Source: Saprospiraceae bacterium | GTDB lineage: Bacteria; Bacteroidota; Bacteroidia; Chitinophagales; Saprospiraceae | Direction: 5' to 3' | DNA: 62,310 nt | NCBI GenBank assembly: GCA_016787345.1 | Contig: JAEUUU010000056.1 | Coordinates: 1 to 62,310 of the forward strand | Notes under the pieces: model-generated | What the model saw: the letters and a program-made list of their open reading frames with translations, nothing else | Databases searched by the model: none | Told to the model about the DNA's origin: nothing | Made by a program: the position numbers and the translations under genes | Shown: positions 24,123 to 34,413 of the stretch, piece after piece | Position numbering within the stretch: position 1 is the first letter of the stretch | Layout: each line of letters starts with the position of its first letter

Positions 24123-27100
24123 ATGCGTAAACTGCTATTCCTCGTGTTCTTGTTGTCGGCTTCCCTGCTGACGACGGTTGCTTCCGCACAGGGCCTGTTC
24201 TCCTGTACCAGCGGCGGCTCCATTCCACCCCCCGGCGCGATTATTTGCGCCAACTCCTGCATCTACTGCAACATCGACGGCCTGGAAGACGAAAACAATC
24301 TTTTCCTGCCTTCACCGATTGATTTCCCTTGTTTAGGCACCATTTCACTGGAAAATCCGCGTTGGTACGGCTTCATTGCCGGCACGACCAATATTACTTT
24401 TCAAATCAACTACCTCTCGTGCAACGGTACGTCCGGCTTGCAGGGTGCAATCGTCGACGGCTGTACCAATACCGTCGTTTGCAACCCGGTTGGCACCAGT
24501 CCGGCGCCCAACTCTATGCAATTGGAGGCTACTGGCCTGACGGTCGGCAAAGCCTATCAGTTGCTGATCGACGGTATCAACGGCACTGTTTGCGAATACC
24601 GGATTTCCGTGGTAAGCGGCTCTGCCTCCCCGCAGCCGCTGGGCGCCCTGGGGGCTATTCAAGGCCAGCAGCAGCTCTGCCCGAATGCCACTGTGGAGTT
24701 TTCCGTGAACCCCGTGGACAATGCCGCGGTGTATACCTGGACGGCCCCTCCCGGCGCTTCCATCAACGGCGGCGGCAACGTCGCTACCCTGCCCGGCCCG
24801 ATTGCCGGCGCTTCGGTCAATATCAAGTTTGGAAATACGGGCGGCAACATCTGCGTGTCGGCGTCCAATATCTGCAGCCCGGCGGCATCTACCTGCCTCC
24901 CGGTGAGCATCACGCCGCTGCCGATCAATAACCTTCCGGACCTGACCGTTTGTTTCGAAAGTTCTCCTTACGAATGGGATCAGGAGCCGTTTACCCAGGT
25001 CTTTGCACCGGGAACTTATACGCTCACTTCCACTCCTTACACCTCCTATCTGGGCTGCGACAGTATTGTACGTCAGAAAGTGACCATTTTGCCGCAAAAA
25101 CTGACCAATCTGGGCGCTGAATACATTTGCGAAGGCGAGTGCTACTACGTCGGTCCCTACGAGTATTGCAATCCCGGTAATTACACCGAAGTCATCACGG
25201 CCGAAAACGGCTGCGACAGTACCGTGAAATTTACCCTGGTTAAGATACCCGTCAAAGCGGTTATTCAACAACCCGATACTATCACCTGCGCTATTCCCTC
25301 CGTGCCGCTGTCGGGTCAGGGATCGACCACCGGTTCATCCGTATTTTACACATGGCTCAACCCCTCGGGCGTCGTCATCAGCACAGCCATCAATGCCACC
25401 GCAACCGCGCCGGGAACATACAGCCTGATCGTGCGGAACAGTGCGGGCGGCGTACTTTGCTACGATACAGCGACTGTTTTTGTGCCCGGTGAAACCACCG
25501 TGCCACTCGCCGACGCCGGCCCCAACCTGACCCTGACCTGCTCGGTCACGCAATTGCAATTGCAGGGTACGGGTTCGATGGGCACGCAGTACTCTTACCT
25601 CTGGACGGCCTCCAACGGCGGCAATATCGTATCCGGCTCCACCACGCTTACCCCTACGGTAAATGCCACCGGCACCTACAAACTTCGCGTCACCAACAAC
25701 CTCAACGGCTGCACCGCCGTATCGCTGACCGTGATCAATGCCCAAACCCAGTCGCCTAATGTGGGCGTGACAGGCGGAACGGTGTCGTGCAACGTGCCGA
25801 ACATCTCCCTGGGTTCGTCGACCACGGCTGGCAACCCGACCTATGCCTGGACCGGCCCCAACAACTTTACCTCCTCGGCGCCCAACCCGACTGTCGGCGC
25901 GCCGGGCAACTATACCCTCGTCGTTACCGATGGCAATACCGGCTGTACCAACTCGGCTACCGCCGTCGTATCCGGCAATACCACACCGCCCGGCGCTACC
26001 GCTACCGGCGGCACGCTGAACTGCCTGGTCAGCAGCGTCCAACTCCAGGGCGCTACCGGCGGTTCTAATGTCAGCTGGCAATGGACCGGCCCGAACAGTT
26101 TCAGTTCGGCTTTGCAGAACCCCACGGTAAATGAAGACGGTACCTACCAACTCGTCGTCACCGGCAGCAACGGTTGCACCAGTTCGGCAACTACCCTGGT
26201 CAATCTCGATCAGACGGCGCCCGGCGCCGCGCTTGCGCCTTCAGGCAACCTCAATTGCAACAATGCCTCGGTTACGCTGGTCTCCACCAGCACGGCCAAT
26301 CCCAATGTGCTCACGCACGTCTGGACCCTGCCCGACAACAGCACCAGCAACACCGGCGCCGACGCTTTCCTGTCGGTCAATCAGCCCGGCTCGTACAGCG
26401 TGCTGGTGACCAACAGCGTCAACGGCTGTACCAGCACAGCCACGGCCACGGTGACCCAGTTTGCCCCGGTTACAGCCAATATCGACGGCGTGCAAAACGT
26501 CACCTGCTTCGGCCTGGCCAATGGCGGACTTGTCGCCAGCGGCAGCGGTGGTAACGGAAGTTATGAATTTGACTGGAGTGCCGGCGGCGTTACTTCCGCC
26601 ATCAGCGGCCTGGCTGCAGGTAGTTATACCCTGACGGTGACCGACTCCGACGGTTGCTCGGGCACTGTGGCCGCGACCATTACCCAGCCGACGCAACTGA
26701 CAACCAACGCCAGCGCCACGCCGCAAACCAGCAATGGCGCCGCTGATGGCACGGCTACCGTCAACCCCTCCGGCGGTTCGCCCAACTATTCCATCGAATG
26801 GAGCAATGACGAAACGACGGCCACGATTACGGGCCTGTTGCCCGGTTCGTACACCGTCACCGTGACGGACGCCAACCTGTGCACGGTCGTTCAAACAGTC
26901 AATGTGAATGCCTACAACTGCGCCATCCAGACGGAATACAACGTCACAAGCGTCAGCTGCTTCGGCGCCAACGACGGCTCGGCCGAGATCTTCATGAGCG
27001 GCGGCCAGGAGCCCTACGACTTCAACTGGAGCAACGGCGACTCCACGGCAACCGCCACCGGACTGACGCCCGGACAGTACACGGTAACCATTCTGGATGC

Positions 27101-28820
27101 GGCCAACTGCCCCACCGAGATCAGCTTTACCGTGTTCGAACCGACCCAACTCAATGCAAATGCCAGTGCCACCGGCACCAGCGGGCCCAATACCAACGAC
27201 GGTACGGCCACTGCCAACCCGACAGGCGGTTTCACACCTTACAGTTACATCTGGAGCAATGACGAAACCACGCAAAGCATCAGCGGACTGAGCGCCGGAG
27301 AATACACCGTCACCGTTTCCGATCCCAATGGCTGCTCGGCAGTTCAGACGGTGACGGTTGATGAAGGCAATTGCGGTTTGTTGACCAATATCCTGCTCAG
27401 CAGCCCGAATTGTAATGGCGAAGCCACCGGTTCGGCTACGATCATCCTTACCGGCGGCAGCGAACCCTTCACCTACCTGTGGAGCTCGGGCGCAACCGAC
27501 GCCACGGCCGGCGACCTTGTAGCCGGCGAGTACTCCGTGACGGTAACGGATGTCAACAACTGCTCCGTGGTAGACGCTGCCACACTCACCGAACCCTCGG
27601 CCATCACGATCCTCGACGTAGCGACCACGACCACGCCCTGCCCCGCCATTCCGGAAGGCAGCGCTACCGTGACGGCAGCCGGCGGCACCGGCGACCTCAC
27701 GATCGAGTGGAACAACGGGCAGGTCGAGTTCACCGCGATCGATCTCACCGCCGGTGTTTATCAGGCAACGCTGACCGATGCCAACGGCTGCACTGCCATC
27801 GCTTTTGCCAACGTACAGGCACTGGATTCCGATGCCCCGGCCATCGACGGCGGCATCAGCATCGTCTCGCTCGGCGCAGCCGGTGAAATCACCCTCACCC
27901 CGCAAGTACTGCAACTCGACGTCACCGACAATTGCGGCCTCGACTTTATCGTCATCGAACCCAATACCTTCAATTGCGATGACCTCGGCGAACACACGAT
28001 CGTAATCACCGCCGGCGACGACGCGGGCAATATCGCCAACGACACGATGACCATCACCATCGTCGACGACCTGGCGCCCGTGCTGAACTGCCCGGCCAGT
28101 GTGGTCCGTTGCTTTGGCGACAACGTCGTGTCGTACAACGCCCCCACGGCTTCCGACAACTGCCTCGGCTTCGGCGGACAATTCCAGTTTGTCTCCGGCC
28201 TGCCCAGCGGCTCGTCTTTCCCGGTCGGCACTACGACCAATATCTTCTCGTACACCGACGCCCAGGGCAACGTGGGCTCCTGCGCTTTTGAAGTCACCGT
28301 CCTGACCCAACTCTCGATCGTGATCCAAAACGTCAAAGACGACAACGCGGCCCCCGACAACGGCGCAATCGACATCGACATCAACGGCAGCCTCTCGCCC
28401 TACACCTTCCAGTGGTTCCTCGACGCCGCCCCCTTCCCCGATACGACGGAAGACATCAGCGGACTGAGCGCAGGGGTGTACACCGTGATCGTCACCGACG
28501 CGCAAGGTTGCTCCATCACCAGCCAGGATATTCCGGTGACCAGCTTCGTGGGCACCGATGCGCCCGACTGGGCCTACGGCCTGAGCCTGCAACCCAACCC
28601 GACTTCCGGCCAGGTAGCGCTCGTGCTGCCCGAATCCGTGGTGAATGCCGACACCCGCATCCTCCTGTTCGATGCCACCGGCCGCCGCGTACTCGAGCAG
28701 AACAGCACACGCTCGGCGCGTATTGAGATGGATCTCGGCAACCAGCCCGCCGGCTTGTATTCCGTGCTGATCCAGATCGACGGACATACCGTGGCGAAAA
28801 AACTGGTCGTCAGCCGTTGA
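24123..28820 (+). CDS. Giant T9SS-secreted protein with Ig/PKD-like, SprB and HYR repeats
   Basis: 1565 residues from the ATG at 24123 (signal peptide MRKLLFLVFLLSASLLTTVASA, then QG). The N-terminal ~170 residues, rich in Cys, are a beta domain. About four Ig/PKD-like units of ~75 residues follow (TYAWTGPNNF, WQWTGPNSFSS, VLTHVWTLPDN). Then come about seven SprB-like repeats of 75-90 residues, each with a CFG/DG start, an F/I-x-WSN core and a GxYTVTVTDxxGC end. A HYR-type module (LNCPASVVRCFGDNVVSYNA to NVGSCAFEV) precedes the last SprB unit. The C-terminus (LQPNPTSGQVALVLPE to KKLVVSR) is a type A T9SS sorting domain. It is likely a surface adhesin or motility-related fibre protein; the partner is unknown. 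A strong terminator follows. Confidence 0.88.
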   Translation: MRKLLFLVFLLSASLLTTVASAQGLFSCTSGGSIPPPGAIICANSCIYCNIDGLEDENNLFLPSPIDFPCLGTISLENPRWYGFIAGTTNITFQINYLSCNGTSGLQGAIVDGCTNTVVCNPVGTSPAPNSMQLEATGLTVGKAYQLLIDGINGTVCEYRISVVSGSASPQPLGALGAIQGQQQLCPNATVEFSVNPVDNAAVYTWTAPPGASINGGGNVATLPGPIAGASVNIKFGNTGGNICVSASNICSPAASTCLPVSITPLPINNLPDLTVCFESSPYEWDQEPFTQVFAPGTYTLTSTPYTSYLGCDSIVRQKVTILPQKLTNLGAEYICEGECYYVGPYEYCNPGNYTEVITAENGCDSTVKFTLVKIPVKAVIQQPDTITCAIPSVPLSGQGSTTGSSVFYTWLNPSGVVISTAINATATAPGTYSLIVRNSAGGVLCYDTATVFVPGETTVPLADAGPNLTLTCSVTQLQLQGTGSMGTQYSYLWTASNGGNIVSGSTTLTPTVNATGTYKLRVTNNLNGCTAVSLTVINAQTQSPNVGVTGGTVSCNVPNISLGSSTTAGNPTYAWTGPNNFTSSAPNPTVGAPGNYTLVVTDGNTGCTNSATAVVSGNTTPPGATATGGTLNCLVSSVQLQGATGGSNVSWQWTGPNSFSSALQNPTVNEDGTYQLVVTGSNGCTSSATTLVNLDQTAPGAALAPSGNLNCNNASVTLVSTSTANPNVLTHVWTLPDNSTSNTGADAFLSVNQPGSYSVLVTNSVNGCTSTATATVTQFAPVTANIDGVQNVTCFGLANGGLVASGSGGNGSYEFDWSAGGVTSAISGLAAGSYTLTVTDSDGCSGTVAATITQPTQLTTNASATPQTSNGAADGTATVNPSGGSPNYSIEWSNDETTATITGLLPGSYTVTVTDANLCTVVQTVNVNAYNCAIQTEYNVTSVSCFGANDGSAEIFMSGGQEPYDFNWSNGDSTATATGLTPGQYTVTILDAANCPTEISFTVFEPTQLNANASATGTSGPNTNDGTATANPTGGFTPYSYIWSNDETTQSISGLSAGEYTVTVSDPNGCSAVQTVTVDEGNCGLLTNILLSSPNCNGEATGSATIILTGGSEPFTYLWSSGATDATAGDLVAGEYSVTVTDVNNCSVVDAATLTEPSAITILDVATTTTPCPAIPEGSATVTAAGGTGDLTIEWNNGQVEFTAIDLTAGVYQATLTDANGCTAIAFANVQALDSDAPAIDGGISIVSLGAAGEITLTPQVLQLDVTDNCGLDFIVIEPNTFNCDDLGEHTIVITAGDDAGNIANDTMTITIVDDLAPVLNCPASVVRCFGDNVVSYNAPTASDNCLGFGGQFQFVSGLPSGSSFPVGTTTNIFSYTDAQGNVGSCAFEVTVLTQLSIVIQNVKDDNAAPDNGAIDIDINGSLSPYTFQWFLDAAPFPDTTEDISGLSAGVYTVIVTDAQGCSITSQDIPVTSFVGTDAPDWAYGLSLQPNPTSGQVALVLPESVVNADTRILLFDATGRRVLEQNSTRSARIEMDLGNQPAGLYSVLIQIDGHTVAKKLVVSR

Positions 28821-28837
28821 TCGCCATTTGACCTTTG

Positions 28838-28875
28838 AAAAAAGGCTCGTTTGCTGTTGCAAACGGGCCTTTTTT
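28838..28875 (+). terminator. Intrinsic terminator after the SprB-repeat gene
   Basis: Arms 28838-28854 and 28859-28875 pair over 17 positions with one G:T wobble and a TGTT loop; the right arm ends in a T run. Confidence 0.9.
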
Positions 28876-28913
28876 TATGTCAGTCAAAGTTGAAAAAGTA
28901 TGATCTTGCCCCT

Positions 28914-30257
28914 ATGCAACCCACTATCCTGATCATCGACGACGAAACCGGACTGAGAGAGTTACTTGCCAGAATGATCCGCCTGGAAGGTTTTGAAGTC
29001 GTACAAACGGGCGACCTGGCCTCGGCTAAACGTCTCCTAGGCAAACAGTCGATCGAGATCGTACTATGCGATGTCAAATTGCCCGACGGGAACGGCGTTG
29101 ATTTTGTCGACACGGTTAAAAAAGAATTTCCTTCGATAGAGATTCTGTTGCTCACGGCCTACGGCAACATTCCCGACGGCGTACAGGCTATGCGGCTGGG
29201 GGCTTTTGACTACCTTGTAAAAGGCGACGACAACAACAGGATTATCCCGGCGCTGCATAAAATGGTTGATAAAATTCATTTGCAGCGCAAGGTGATGCAT
29301 CTGGAAAAACAACTCGGCCGTCCGCTGGGCTTCGATCAAATTATTGGACAATCTCCTGCATTCCGGCAAGTGATTGATCTGGCCCAAAAAGTAGCGCCTA
29401 CCGACACCGCGGTATTGCTGCACGGAGAAACAGGCACCGGAAAAGAAGTATTTGCACAAGCCATTCATCAGGCCAGTCGCCGCGCCGGCCGCGCATTTAT
29501 CGCCCTGAATTGCAGTGCATTCAGCCATGACTTGCTCGAAAGCGAACTGTTTGGCCACCGCGCCGGCGCATTTACCGGGGCATTAAAAGACAAACCGGGT
29601 TTGCTCGACGAAGCGCAGGGAGGCACTTTGTTTCTGGATGAAATCGGGGAAATGCCGTTTGATCTGCAGGCCAAATTGCTGCGTGTGCTGGAAACCGGCG
29701 AATACCTGCCCGTCGGCGATACCAAAATCCGGCGGGCCGACATACGCCTGCTTTCGGCGACCAACCGCCCGTTATTGGAAGATGCGGAAGCGGGCCGGTT
29801 CAGGGCCGACCTGTATTACCGGCTGGCTGTGTTCCAGATTCATCTGCCCGCCCTCCGCGAACGCCGGCAGGATATTGCCCTGTTGGCCAGACACTTCACG
29901 GCCTATTTTTCCGCTAAAATGGGCAAAAAAACGATGGACCTGACGGATGAATTTCTTCATTGCCTGGAAAACTACCCCTGGCGGGGCAATATTCGCGAAC
30001 TGCGGAACGTGATCGAACGCGCGATCATCCTCAGCAGCGGCGCCCATCTCACGGTTGCGGATCTGCCGGGAGAATTACAGTCCGGAGACGATCGGAGCGG
30101 GCCCGAAGTGACTTATTCTCTCGAAACAGCGGAATGCCGGCACATCCAAAAAGTATTGCTCCTCACTGGCGGCAACAAAACCGAGGCGGCGCGTTTGCTG
30201 GGGATCGGACTGACCACTCTTTACCGCAAAATCGAGTCTTGCGGCCTTTCATTTTGA
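28914..30257 (+). CDS. NtrC-family sigma-54-dependent response regulator, likely activator of kdp
   Basis: 447 residues from the ATG at 28914; an upstream extension reads through the preceding terminator and is rejected. The receiver domain (4-120) has the acidic pair in IIDDE, phospho-acceptor D53 in CDVKLPDG and Lys in YLVKGDD. The AAA+ domain (about 140-365) has Walker A GETGTGKE from G171, the sigma-54 contact loop GAFTGA at 218-223, GGTLFLDEIGEMP and an arginine-finger region. A Fis-type HTH closes the protein (GGNKTEAARLLGIGLTTLYR). The gene directly precedes a -24/-12 promoter and the kdp genes, and its stop lies inside a dyad that looks like its own binding site. The histidine kinase at 37282-38994 is the obvious partner. 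This replaces the OmpR-type KdpE of other bacteria. Confidence 0.9.
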   Translation: MQPTILIIDDETGLRELLARMIRLEGFEVVQTGDLASAKRLLGKQSIEIVLCDVKLPDGNGVDFVDTVKKEFPSIEILLLTAYGNIPDGVQAMRLGAFDYLVKGDDNNRIIPALHKMVDKIHLQRKVMHLEKQLGRPLGFDQIIGQSPAFRQVIDLAQKVAPTDTAVLLHGETGTGKEVFAQAIHQASRRAGRAFIALNCSAFSHDLLESELFGHRAGAFTGALKDKPGLLDEAQGGTLFLDEIGEMPFDLQAKLLRVLETGEYLPVGDTKIRRADIRLLSATNRPLLEDAEAGRFRADLYYRLAVFQIHLPALRERRQDIALLARHFTAYFSAKMGKKTMDLTDEFLHCLENYPWRGNIRELRNVIERAIILSSGAHLTVADLPGELQSGDDRSGPEVTYSLETAECRHIQKVLLLTGGNKTEAARLLGIGLTTLYRKIESCGLSF

Positions 30258-30281
30258 AAAGACTTTTTTCATTTTGAAAAG
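30246..30281 (+). promoter_or_regulatory. Twin dyads, probable upstream activator sites for the sigma-54 regulator
   Basis: The 15-base sequence TTTCATTTTGAAAAG occurs at 30247-30261 and 30267-30281, exactly 20 bases (two helical turns) apart. Each is an imperfect dyad of the form CTTTTCA-N2-TTGAAAAG. The pair lies about 90-125 bases upstream of the -24/-12 element, the usual place for NtrC-type enhancer sites. Binding by the adjacent regulator is inference. Confidence 0.65.
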
Positions 30282-30368
30282 CCCTGCAACGCGGCATTTC
30301 TTTCCCTTCTGATTTCAAGTCGCTGACAAACAGCATTTTAAAACAAGCCAATCGCCCCGTGTGCGATC

Positions 30369-30384
30369 TGGCAGCGGCTTTGCC
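30369..30384 (+). promoter_or_regulatory. Sigma-54 (-24/-12) promoter of the kdp operon
   Basis: TGGCAG at 30369-30374 and TTTGC at 30379-30383. The invariant GG (30370-30371) and GC (30382-30383) are separated by exactly 10 bases, the strict sigma-54 spacing. Transcription would begin near 30395, 13 bases before the first small ORF. Confidence 0.8.
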
Positions 30385-30407
30385 ATATCGAAACCAAACG
30401 AATCGAT

Positions 30408-30494
30408 ATGCTTTCAACTATCTCTCTTCTGCTTCTGGGGCTGCTCTGCTTCGCCCTGTTCTTCCGATCCATCCATTTTTTTGAAAAAATCTAA
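30408..30494 (+). CDS. 28-residue membrane miniprotein at the head of the kdp operon
   Basis: ATG at 30408 to TAA at 30492-30494 encodes a 28-residue peptide: one hydrophobic helix (LSTISLLLLGLLCFALFF) followed by the charged tail RSIHFFEKI. It is the first ORF after the sigma-54 start site and ends 4 bases before the kdpF ATG. Length and topology resemble KdpF, but the tail differs from the RPEKF end of the real KdpF beside it. It may be a second small subunit or stabiliser of the Kdp complex, or a leader peptide. I have no family assignment and coding is inferred from position and hydrophobicity. Confidence 0.5.
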   Translation: MLSTISLLLLGLLCFALFFRSIHFFEKI

Positions 30495-30498
30495 TGAC

Positions 30499-30576
30499 AT
30501 GCTTCTCCTGCTGTTCATCTCCATTCTCGTCTTCGCTTACATGGTTTACGTATTGCTGAGGCCGGAAAAGTTCTAA
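30499..30576 (+). CDS. kdpF: KdpF, small subunit of the potassium-transporting ATPase
   Basis: 25 residues from the ATG at 30499: a single hydrophobic helix (LLLLFISILVFAYMVYVLL) ending RPEKF, the standard KdpF pattern. In the Kdp complex KdpF is a single helix that stabilises KdpA/KdpB in the inner membrane. A longer reading of the same frame starts in the promoter region and is not credible. kdpA follows 27 bases on. Confidence 0.85.
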   Translation: MLLLLFISILVFAYMVYVLLRPEKF

Positions 30577-30603
30577 ACCGTTTTACACTGAAATTCACTG
30601 ATA

Positions 30604-32307
30604 ATGAATACTGAAATCCTTTCCATTCTATTGTTTTTCGTGGTCACGGCAGCGTTGTCGTATCCATTGGGCCGATATATCGCCGGCGTATATTCCGGCA
30701 GAGGAGGTCTGGTCGACCGGATATTCGGCCCCATAGAGCAAGTGATGTTTCGCCTGTCCGGCATCGATCCCAAACGGGAGATGAACTGGCAGGAGCATCT
30801 CAAAGCTTTGCTGACGATCAACATGATTTGGTTTCTCTGGGCCATGTTCGTGCTGCTCAATCAGGGCTGGCTGCCCTGGAACCCTGACGGCAACCCCTCA
30901 ATGACGCCCGATCTCGCGTTCAATACGGCGATTTCCTTTATCGTCAATTGCAATCTTCAACACTATTCGGGCGAAACCGGCGCCTCGTATTTCTCTCAAA
31001 TATTCGCGTTGATGTTTCTGCAGTTCGTCAGCGCAGGTACGGGTCTTGCAGCGGGGGCGGTCGTGTTCAACGCCATGCGGCAACGAACGGCCGTCCAACT
31101 GGGCAATTTTTACGATTATTTCCTCAAAAGTTGCACCCGCATCCTGTTGCCGATCAGCTTTGTCGCCGCGCTTTTCCTGATCGCCGACGGCGTGCCGATG
31201 AATCTTGCGGAAGGCAAAGACACGATTGTGACGCTTCAGGGCGATACGGTGCAAGTGAGCCGCGGACCGGTAGCCGGTTTCGTCGCCATCAAACAGGCCG
31301 GCACCAACGGCGGCGGATATTACGGCACCAACTCGGCGCACCCGCTGGAAAACCCGACGGTATGGACCAACCTGCTGGAAAACTTCCTCATCCTCCTCAT
31401 CCCGATGGCCTTTGTTTTTGCCCTGGGTTTTTACCTGAAAAAACAACGGCTGGCCTGGATGATTTTCGGGGTGATGACGGCTGGTTTCCTGATTATTCTG
31501 GGCACGACGGTTTGGTCGGAACTTCGGGGCAACCCGGCCATCGATCAATTAGGGCTTGCCCAAACCTCGGGCAGCATGGAAGGAAAGGAACTTCGGTTCG
31601 GCGCCGGGCTTTCGGCCTTGTGGAGCATCAGTACCACGGCGACGTCCAACGGTTCGGTGAATGCCATGCACGACAGTTTCACGCCGCTCGCCGGCGGCAT
31701 GCAAATGCTCGATATGATGATCAATTCGCTGTACGGCGGCGTTGGCGTCGGTTTTCTCAATTTTTATGTGTTCATCATTCTGGCCACCTTCATCGGCGGG
31801 CTCATGGTCGGGCGAACACCGGAACTGCTGGGCAAAAAAGTGGAGGCCAGAGAGATGAAAATTGCCATGCTGGTGGCGCTGCTCCATCCTTTTCTGATCC
31901 TGTTGGGTACTGCTATTGCCGCTTTTTACACAGCACAGGGGCACCCGATGGCAGCCAACTGGCTCAACAACCCCGGTTTTCACGGCTTTTCTGAAATGCT
32001 GTATGAGTTTACCTCCGCTTCGGCCAACAACGGTTCGGGGTTTGAAGGGCTGGGCGACAACAACACGTTCTGGAATATTTCTACCGGACTCGTTCTGATC
32101 CTTTCTCGGTACCTGCCGATCATCGGGCCGGTGGCGATAGCCGGCTTGCTGGCCGAAAAAAAATACATCCCGGAAAGCGCCGGCACGTTGCGGCCCGATT
32201 CGGCCACTTTCGGCACACTGGTTTTTGCCGTCATCGTCATCATCGCGGCCCTGTCGTTTTTTCCTGCTTTGACGCTCGGCCCCATCGCTGAATTTCTTTC
32301 CCTCTGA
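30604..32307 (+). CDS. kdpA: Potassium-transporting ATPase subunit A (KdpA)
   Basis: 567 residues, normal length. Ten or so membrane helices with the four K+-selectivity loops of the SKT superfamily: [57 protein letters not shown] and [20 protein letters not shown], together with [11 protein letters not shown]-type N-terminal residues ([13 protein letters not shown]). KdpA binds and conducts K+, with pumping energised by KdpB. It lies second among the large ORFs of the operon under the sigma-54 promoter. Confidence 0.97.
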   Translation: MNTEILSILLFFVVTAALSYPLGRYIAGVYSGRGGLVDRIFGPIEQVMFRLSGIDPKREMNWQEHLKALLTINMIWFLWAMFVLLNQGWLPWNPDGNPSMTPDLAFNTAISFIVNCNLQHYSGETGASYFSQIFALMFLQFVSAGTGLAAGAVVFNAMRQRTAVQLGNFYDYFLKSCTRILLPISFVAALFLIADGVPMNLAEGKDTIVTLQGDTVQVSRGPVAGFVAIKQAGTNGGGYYGTNSAHPLENPTVWTNLLENFLILLIPMAFVFALGFYLKKQRLAWMIFGVMTAGFLIILGTTVWSELRGNPAIDQLGLAQTSGSMEGKELRFGAGLSALWSISTTATSNGSVNAMHDSFTPLAGGMQMLDMMINSLYGGVGVGFLNFYVFIILATFIGGLMVGRTPELLGKKVEAREMKIAMLVALLHPFLILLGTAIAAFYTAQGHPMAANWLNNPGFHGFSEMLYEFTSASANNGSGFEGLGDNNTFWNISTGLVLILSRYLPIIGPVAIAGLLAEKKYIPESAGTLRPDSATFGTLVFAVIVIIAALSFFPALTLGPIAEFLSL

Positions 32308-32345
32308 AACCGCCCATTCAACCCGGACTTTCAATTTTTCGCATC

Positions 32346-34388
32346 ATGAAACATAAAAAATCCACCCCGCTATTTGCGCCCGAATTAGTCAGAGAAGCTG
32401 TGCGGGAAGCATTAATAAAACTCGACCCGCGGCGCATGTGGCGCAACCCGGTGATGTTCACCGTAGAAATTGGCACCTTCGTCATGCTGGCCGTCTGTAT
32501 CCTGATTCTCGCAGGCGATACGACACAAGGTTCGTTCGGATATAATTTCAGCATTTTTGTCTTGCTGTTCCTGACCCTTGTTTTTGCCAATTTCGCAGAA
32601 AGCCTTGCCGAAGCCCGCGGAAAAGCGCAGGCGGCGAGCCTTCGGAAAACCCGGGAGGAAACACCTGCCAAGGTAATTATGGACGAAATGGGCAGTTATG
32701 CCCTCCGCTCGTCGAATGAGTTGAAAAAAGGCGACCGCTTCGTCTGCGAAACCGGCGATTTGATCCCCGCCGACGGCGAAATTATCGAAGGCATCGCCAC
32801 GATCGATGAAAGCGCAATCACGGGAGAATCGGCGCCGGTCATCCGCGAAGCCGGGGGCGATAAATCATCGGTGACCGGCGGTACGAAAGTGCTGAGCGAC
32901 CGGATCGTGGTGGAAGTAACCACCCTGCCCGGCGAGAGTTTTCTCGACAAAATGATCGCCCTCGTGGAAGGCGCCAGCCGGCAAAAAACGCCCAACGAAA
33001 TCGCCCTGAATATTCTGCTGGCCGGATTCACCCTGGTCTTTATCATCGTCTGTACCACTTTGCCGGCTTTTGCCCAATACGCAAGTACCCCGGTGACTAT
33101 TGCTGCCCTGATCTCCTTGTTCGTTTGCCTGATTCCCACGACAATCGGCGGGTTGCTTTCGGCCATCGGGATAGCCGGCATGGACCGCGCCCTGAGGGCC
33201 AATGTGATCGCCAAATCCGGCAAGGCCGTCGAGACGGCCGGCGACGTTGATACCCTCTTGCTCGACAAGACCGGCACCATCACAATCGGCAACCGCAAAG
33301 CGACTCATTTTTACGCCGCGCCCGGGGTGGAGCAGGCCGAACTGATCAGGGCGGCAGCCATTGGTTCGATGGCCGACGAAACGCCGGAAGGCAAATCGAT
33401 TGTCGAATTGGCCCGGCAGTTCCAGTTCAACCCGGCAGCCATCAACCTTGAAGAAGCCCGATTTGTCAAATTCACCGCGGAAACACGTTCCTCCGGCGTG
33501 GATTTGTCCAATGGCGTCCGTATCCGGAAAGGCGCTTTTGACGCGATCAAAAATATTGTGGAAAAAGCCGGTTGTCAGTTCCCTGAAGAGGTCGCCGTTG
33601 AAGTCAAAGGCATCGCGGCCAACGGCGGTACGCCACTGGTCGTGATCGAGAACGAACGCGTGATGGGCTCGATAGAGTTGCAGGACATTATCAAGCCGGG
33701 TATCCGCGAGCGCTTCGAACGACTGCGGAAAATGGGGGTAAAAACGGTCATGGTGACCGGCGACAACCCGCTGACCGCCAGGTTCATCGCAGAACAGGCG
33801 GGCGTCGACGATTTTATCGCCGAAGCCAAACCGGAAGACAAAATGGCGTACATCCGCGCCGAACAGGGGCAGGGCAAACTGGTGGCCATGATGGGCGACG
33901 GCACCAACGACGCTCCCGCGCTCGCCCAGGCCGACGTCGGCGTGGCCATGAACTCGGGTACCGCCGCCGCCAAGGAGGCCGGCAACATGGTCGATCTCGA
34001 CAATGACCCGACCAAACTGATCGAGGTCGTCGAAATCGGCAAACAATTGCTGATGACGCGCGGCACCCTGACGACTTTTTCCATCGCCAACGACGTTGCG
34101 AAGTATTTTGCCATTGTGCCCGCCTTGTTTGCCGCCGGTATTCCCGCCCTCGATACCCTGAACATCATGCGGCTCAGTAGTCCGGAAAGCGCCATTTTAT
34201 CGGCAGTAATCTTCAACGCGATCATCATTCCATTGCTGGTCCCCCTGGCTTTGCGCGGCGTGTCCTACCGGCCCATCGGCGCCAGCGCTTTGTTGCGCCG
34301 CAACCTGCTGGTATACGGCCTGGGCGGTGTCGTGGCGCCGTTTGTCGGAATCAAGATGATCGATTTAGTCGTCGGAATATTTCTTTGA
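32346..34388 (+). CDS. kdpB: Potassium-transporting ATPase ATP-binding subunit (KdpB)
   Basis: 680 residues, a P-type ATPase of class IA. Visible motifs are the actuator TGES (ITGESAPV), the phosphorylation motif [11 protein letters not shown] with D307, the nucleotide-binding domain (ETRSSGVDL), and the hinge [20 protein letters not shown]. The N-terminal and C-terminal membrane helices are as expected. KdpB hydrolyses ATP to drive K+ uptake through KdpA. Starts 38 bases after kdpA. Confidence 0.97.
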   Translation: MKHKKSTPLFAPELVREAVREALIKLDPRRMWRNPVMFTVEIGTFVMLAVCILILAGDTTQGSFGYNFSIFVLLFLTLVFANFAESLAEARGKAQAASLRKTREETPAKVIMDEMGSYALRSSNELKKGDRFVCETGDLIPADGEIIEGIATIDESAITGESAPVIREAGGDKSSVTGGTKVLSDRIVVEVTTLPGESFLDKMIALVEGASRQKTPNEIALNILLAGFTLVFIIVCTTLPAFAQYASTPVTIAALISLFVCLIPTTIGGLLSAIGIAGMDRALRANVIAKSGKAVETAGDVDTLLLDKTGTITIGNRKATHFYAAPGVEQAELIRAAAIGSMADETPEGKSIVELARQFQFNPAAINLEEARFVKFTAETRSSGVDLSNGVRIRKGAFDAIKNIVEKAGCQFPEEVAVEVKGIAANGGTPLVVIENERVMGSIELQDIIKPGIRERFERLRKMGVKTVMVTGDNPLTARFIAEQAGVDDFIAEAKPEDKMAYIRAEQGQGKLVAMMGDGTNDAPALAQADVGVAMNSGTAAAKEAGNMVDLDNDPTKLIEVVEIGKQLLMTRGTLTTFSIANDVAKYFAIVPALFAAGIPALDTLNIMRLSSPESAILSAVIFNAIIIPLLVPLALRGVSYRPIGASALLRRNLLVYGLGGVVAPFVGIKMIDLVVGIFL

Positions 34389-34413
34389 TATTCAATTTAT
34401 TAAACCTAATTTA

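Noticed and set aside
26241-28862. 873-residue minus-strand ORF opposite the SprB-repeat gene
   Set aside because: Shadow created by the repeat codons of the real gene; repetitive Gly/Arg/Val-rich sequence with no recognisable domain.
30361-30498. Extended 71-residue reading of kdpF
   Set aside because: The extension starts inside the -24/-12 promoter and overlaps the separate miniprotein; the 25-residue ORF is the normal KdpF length.
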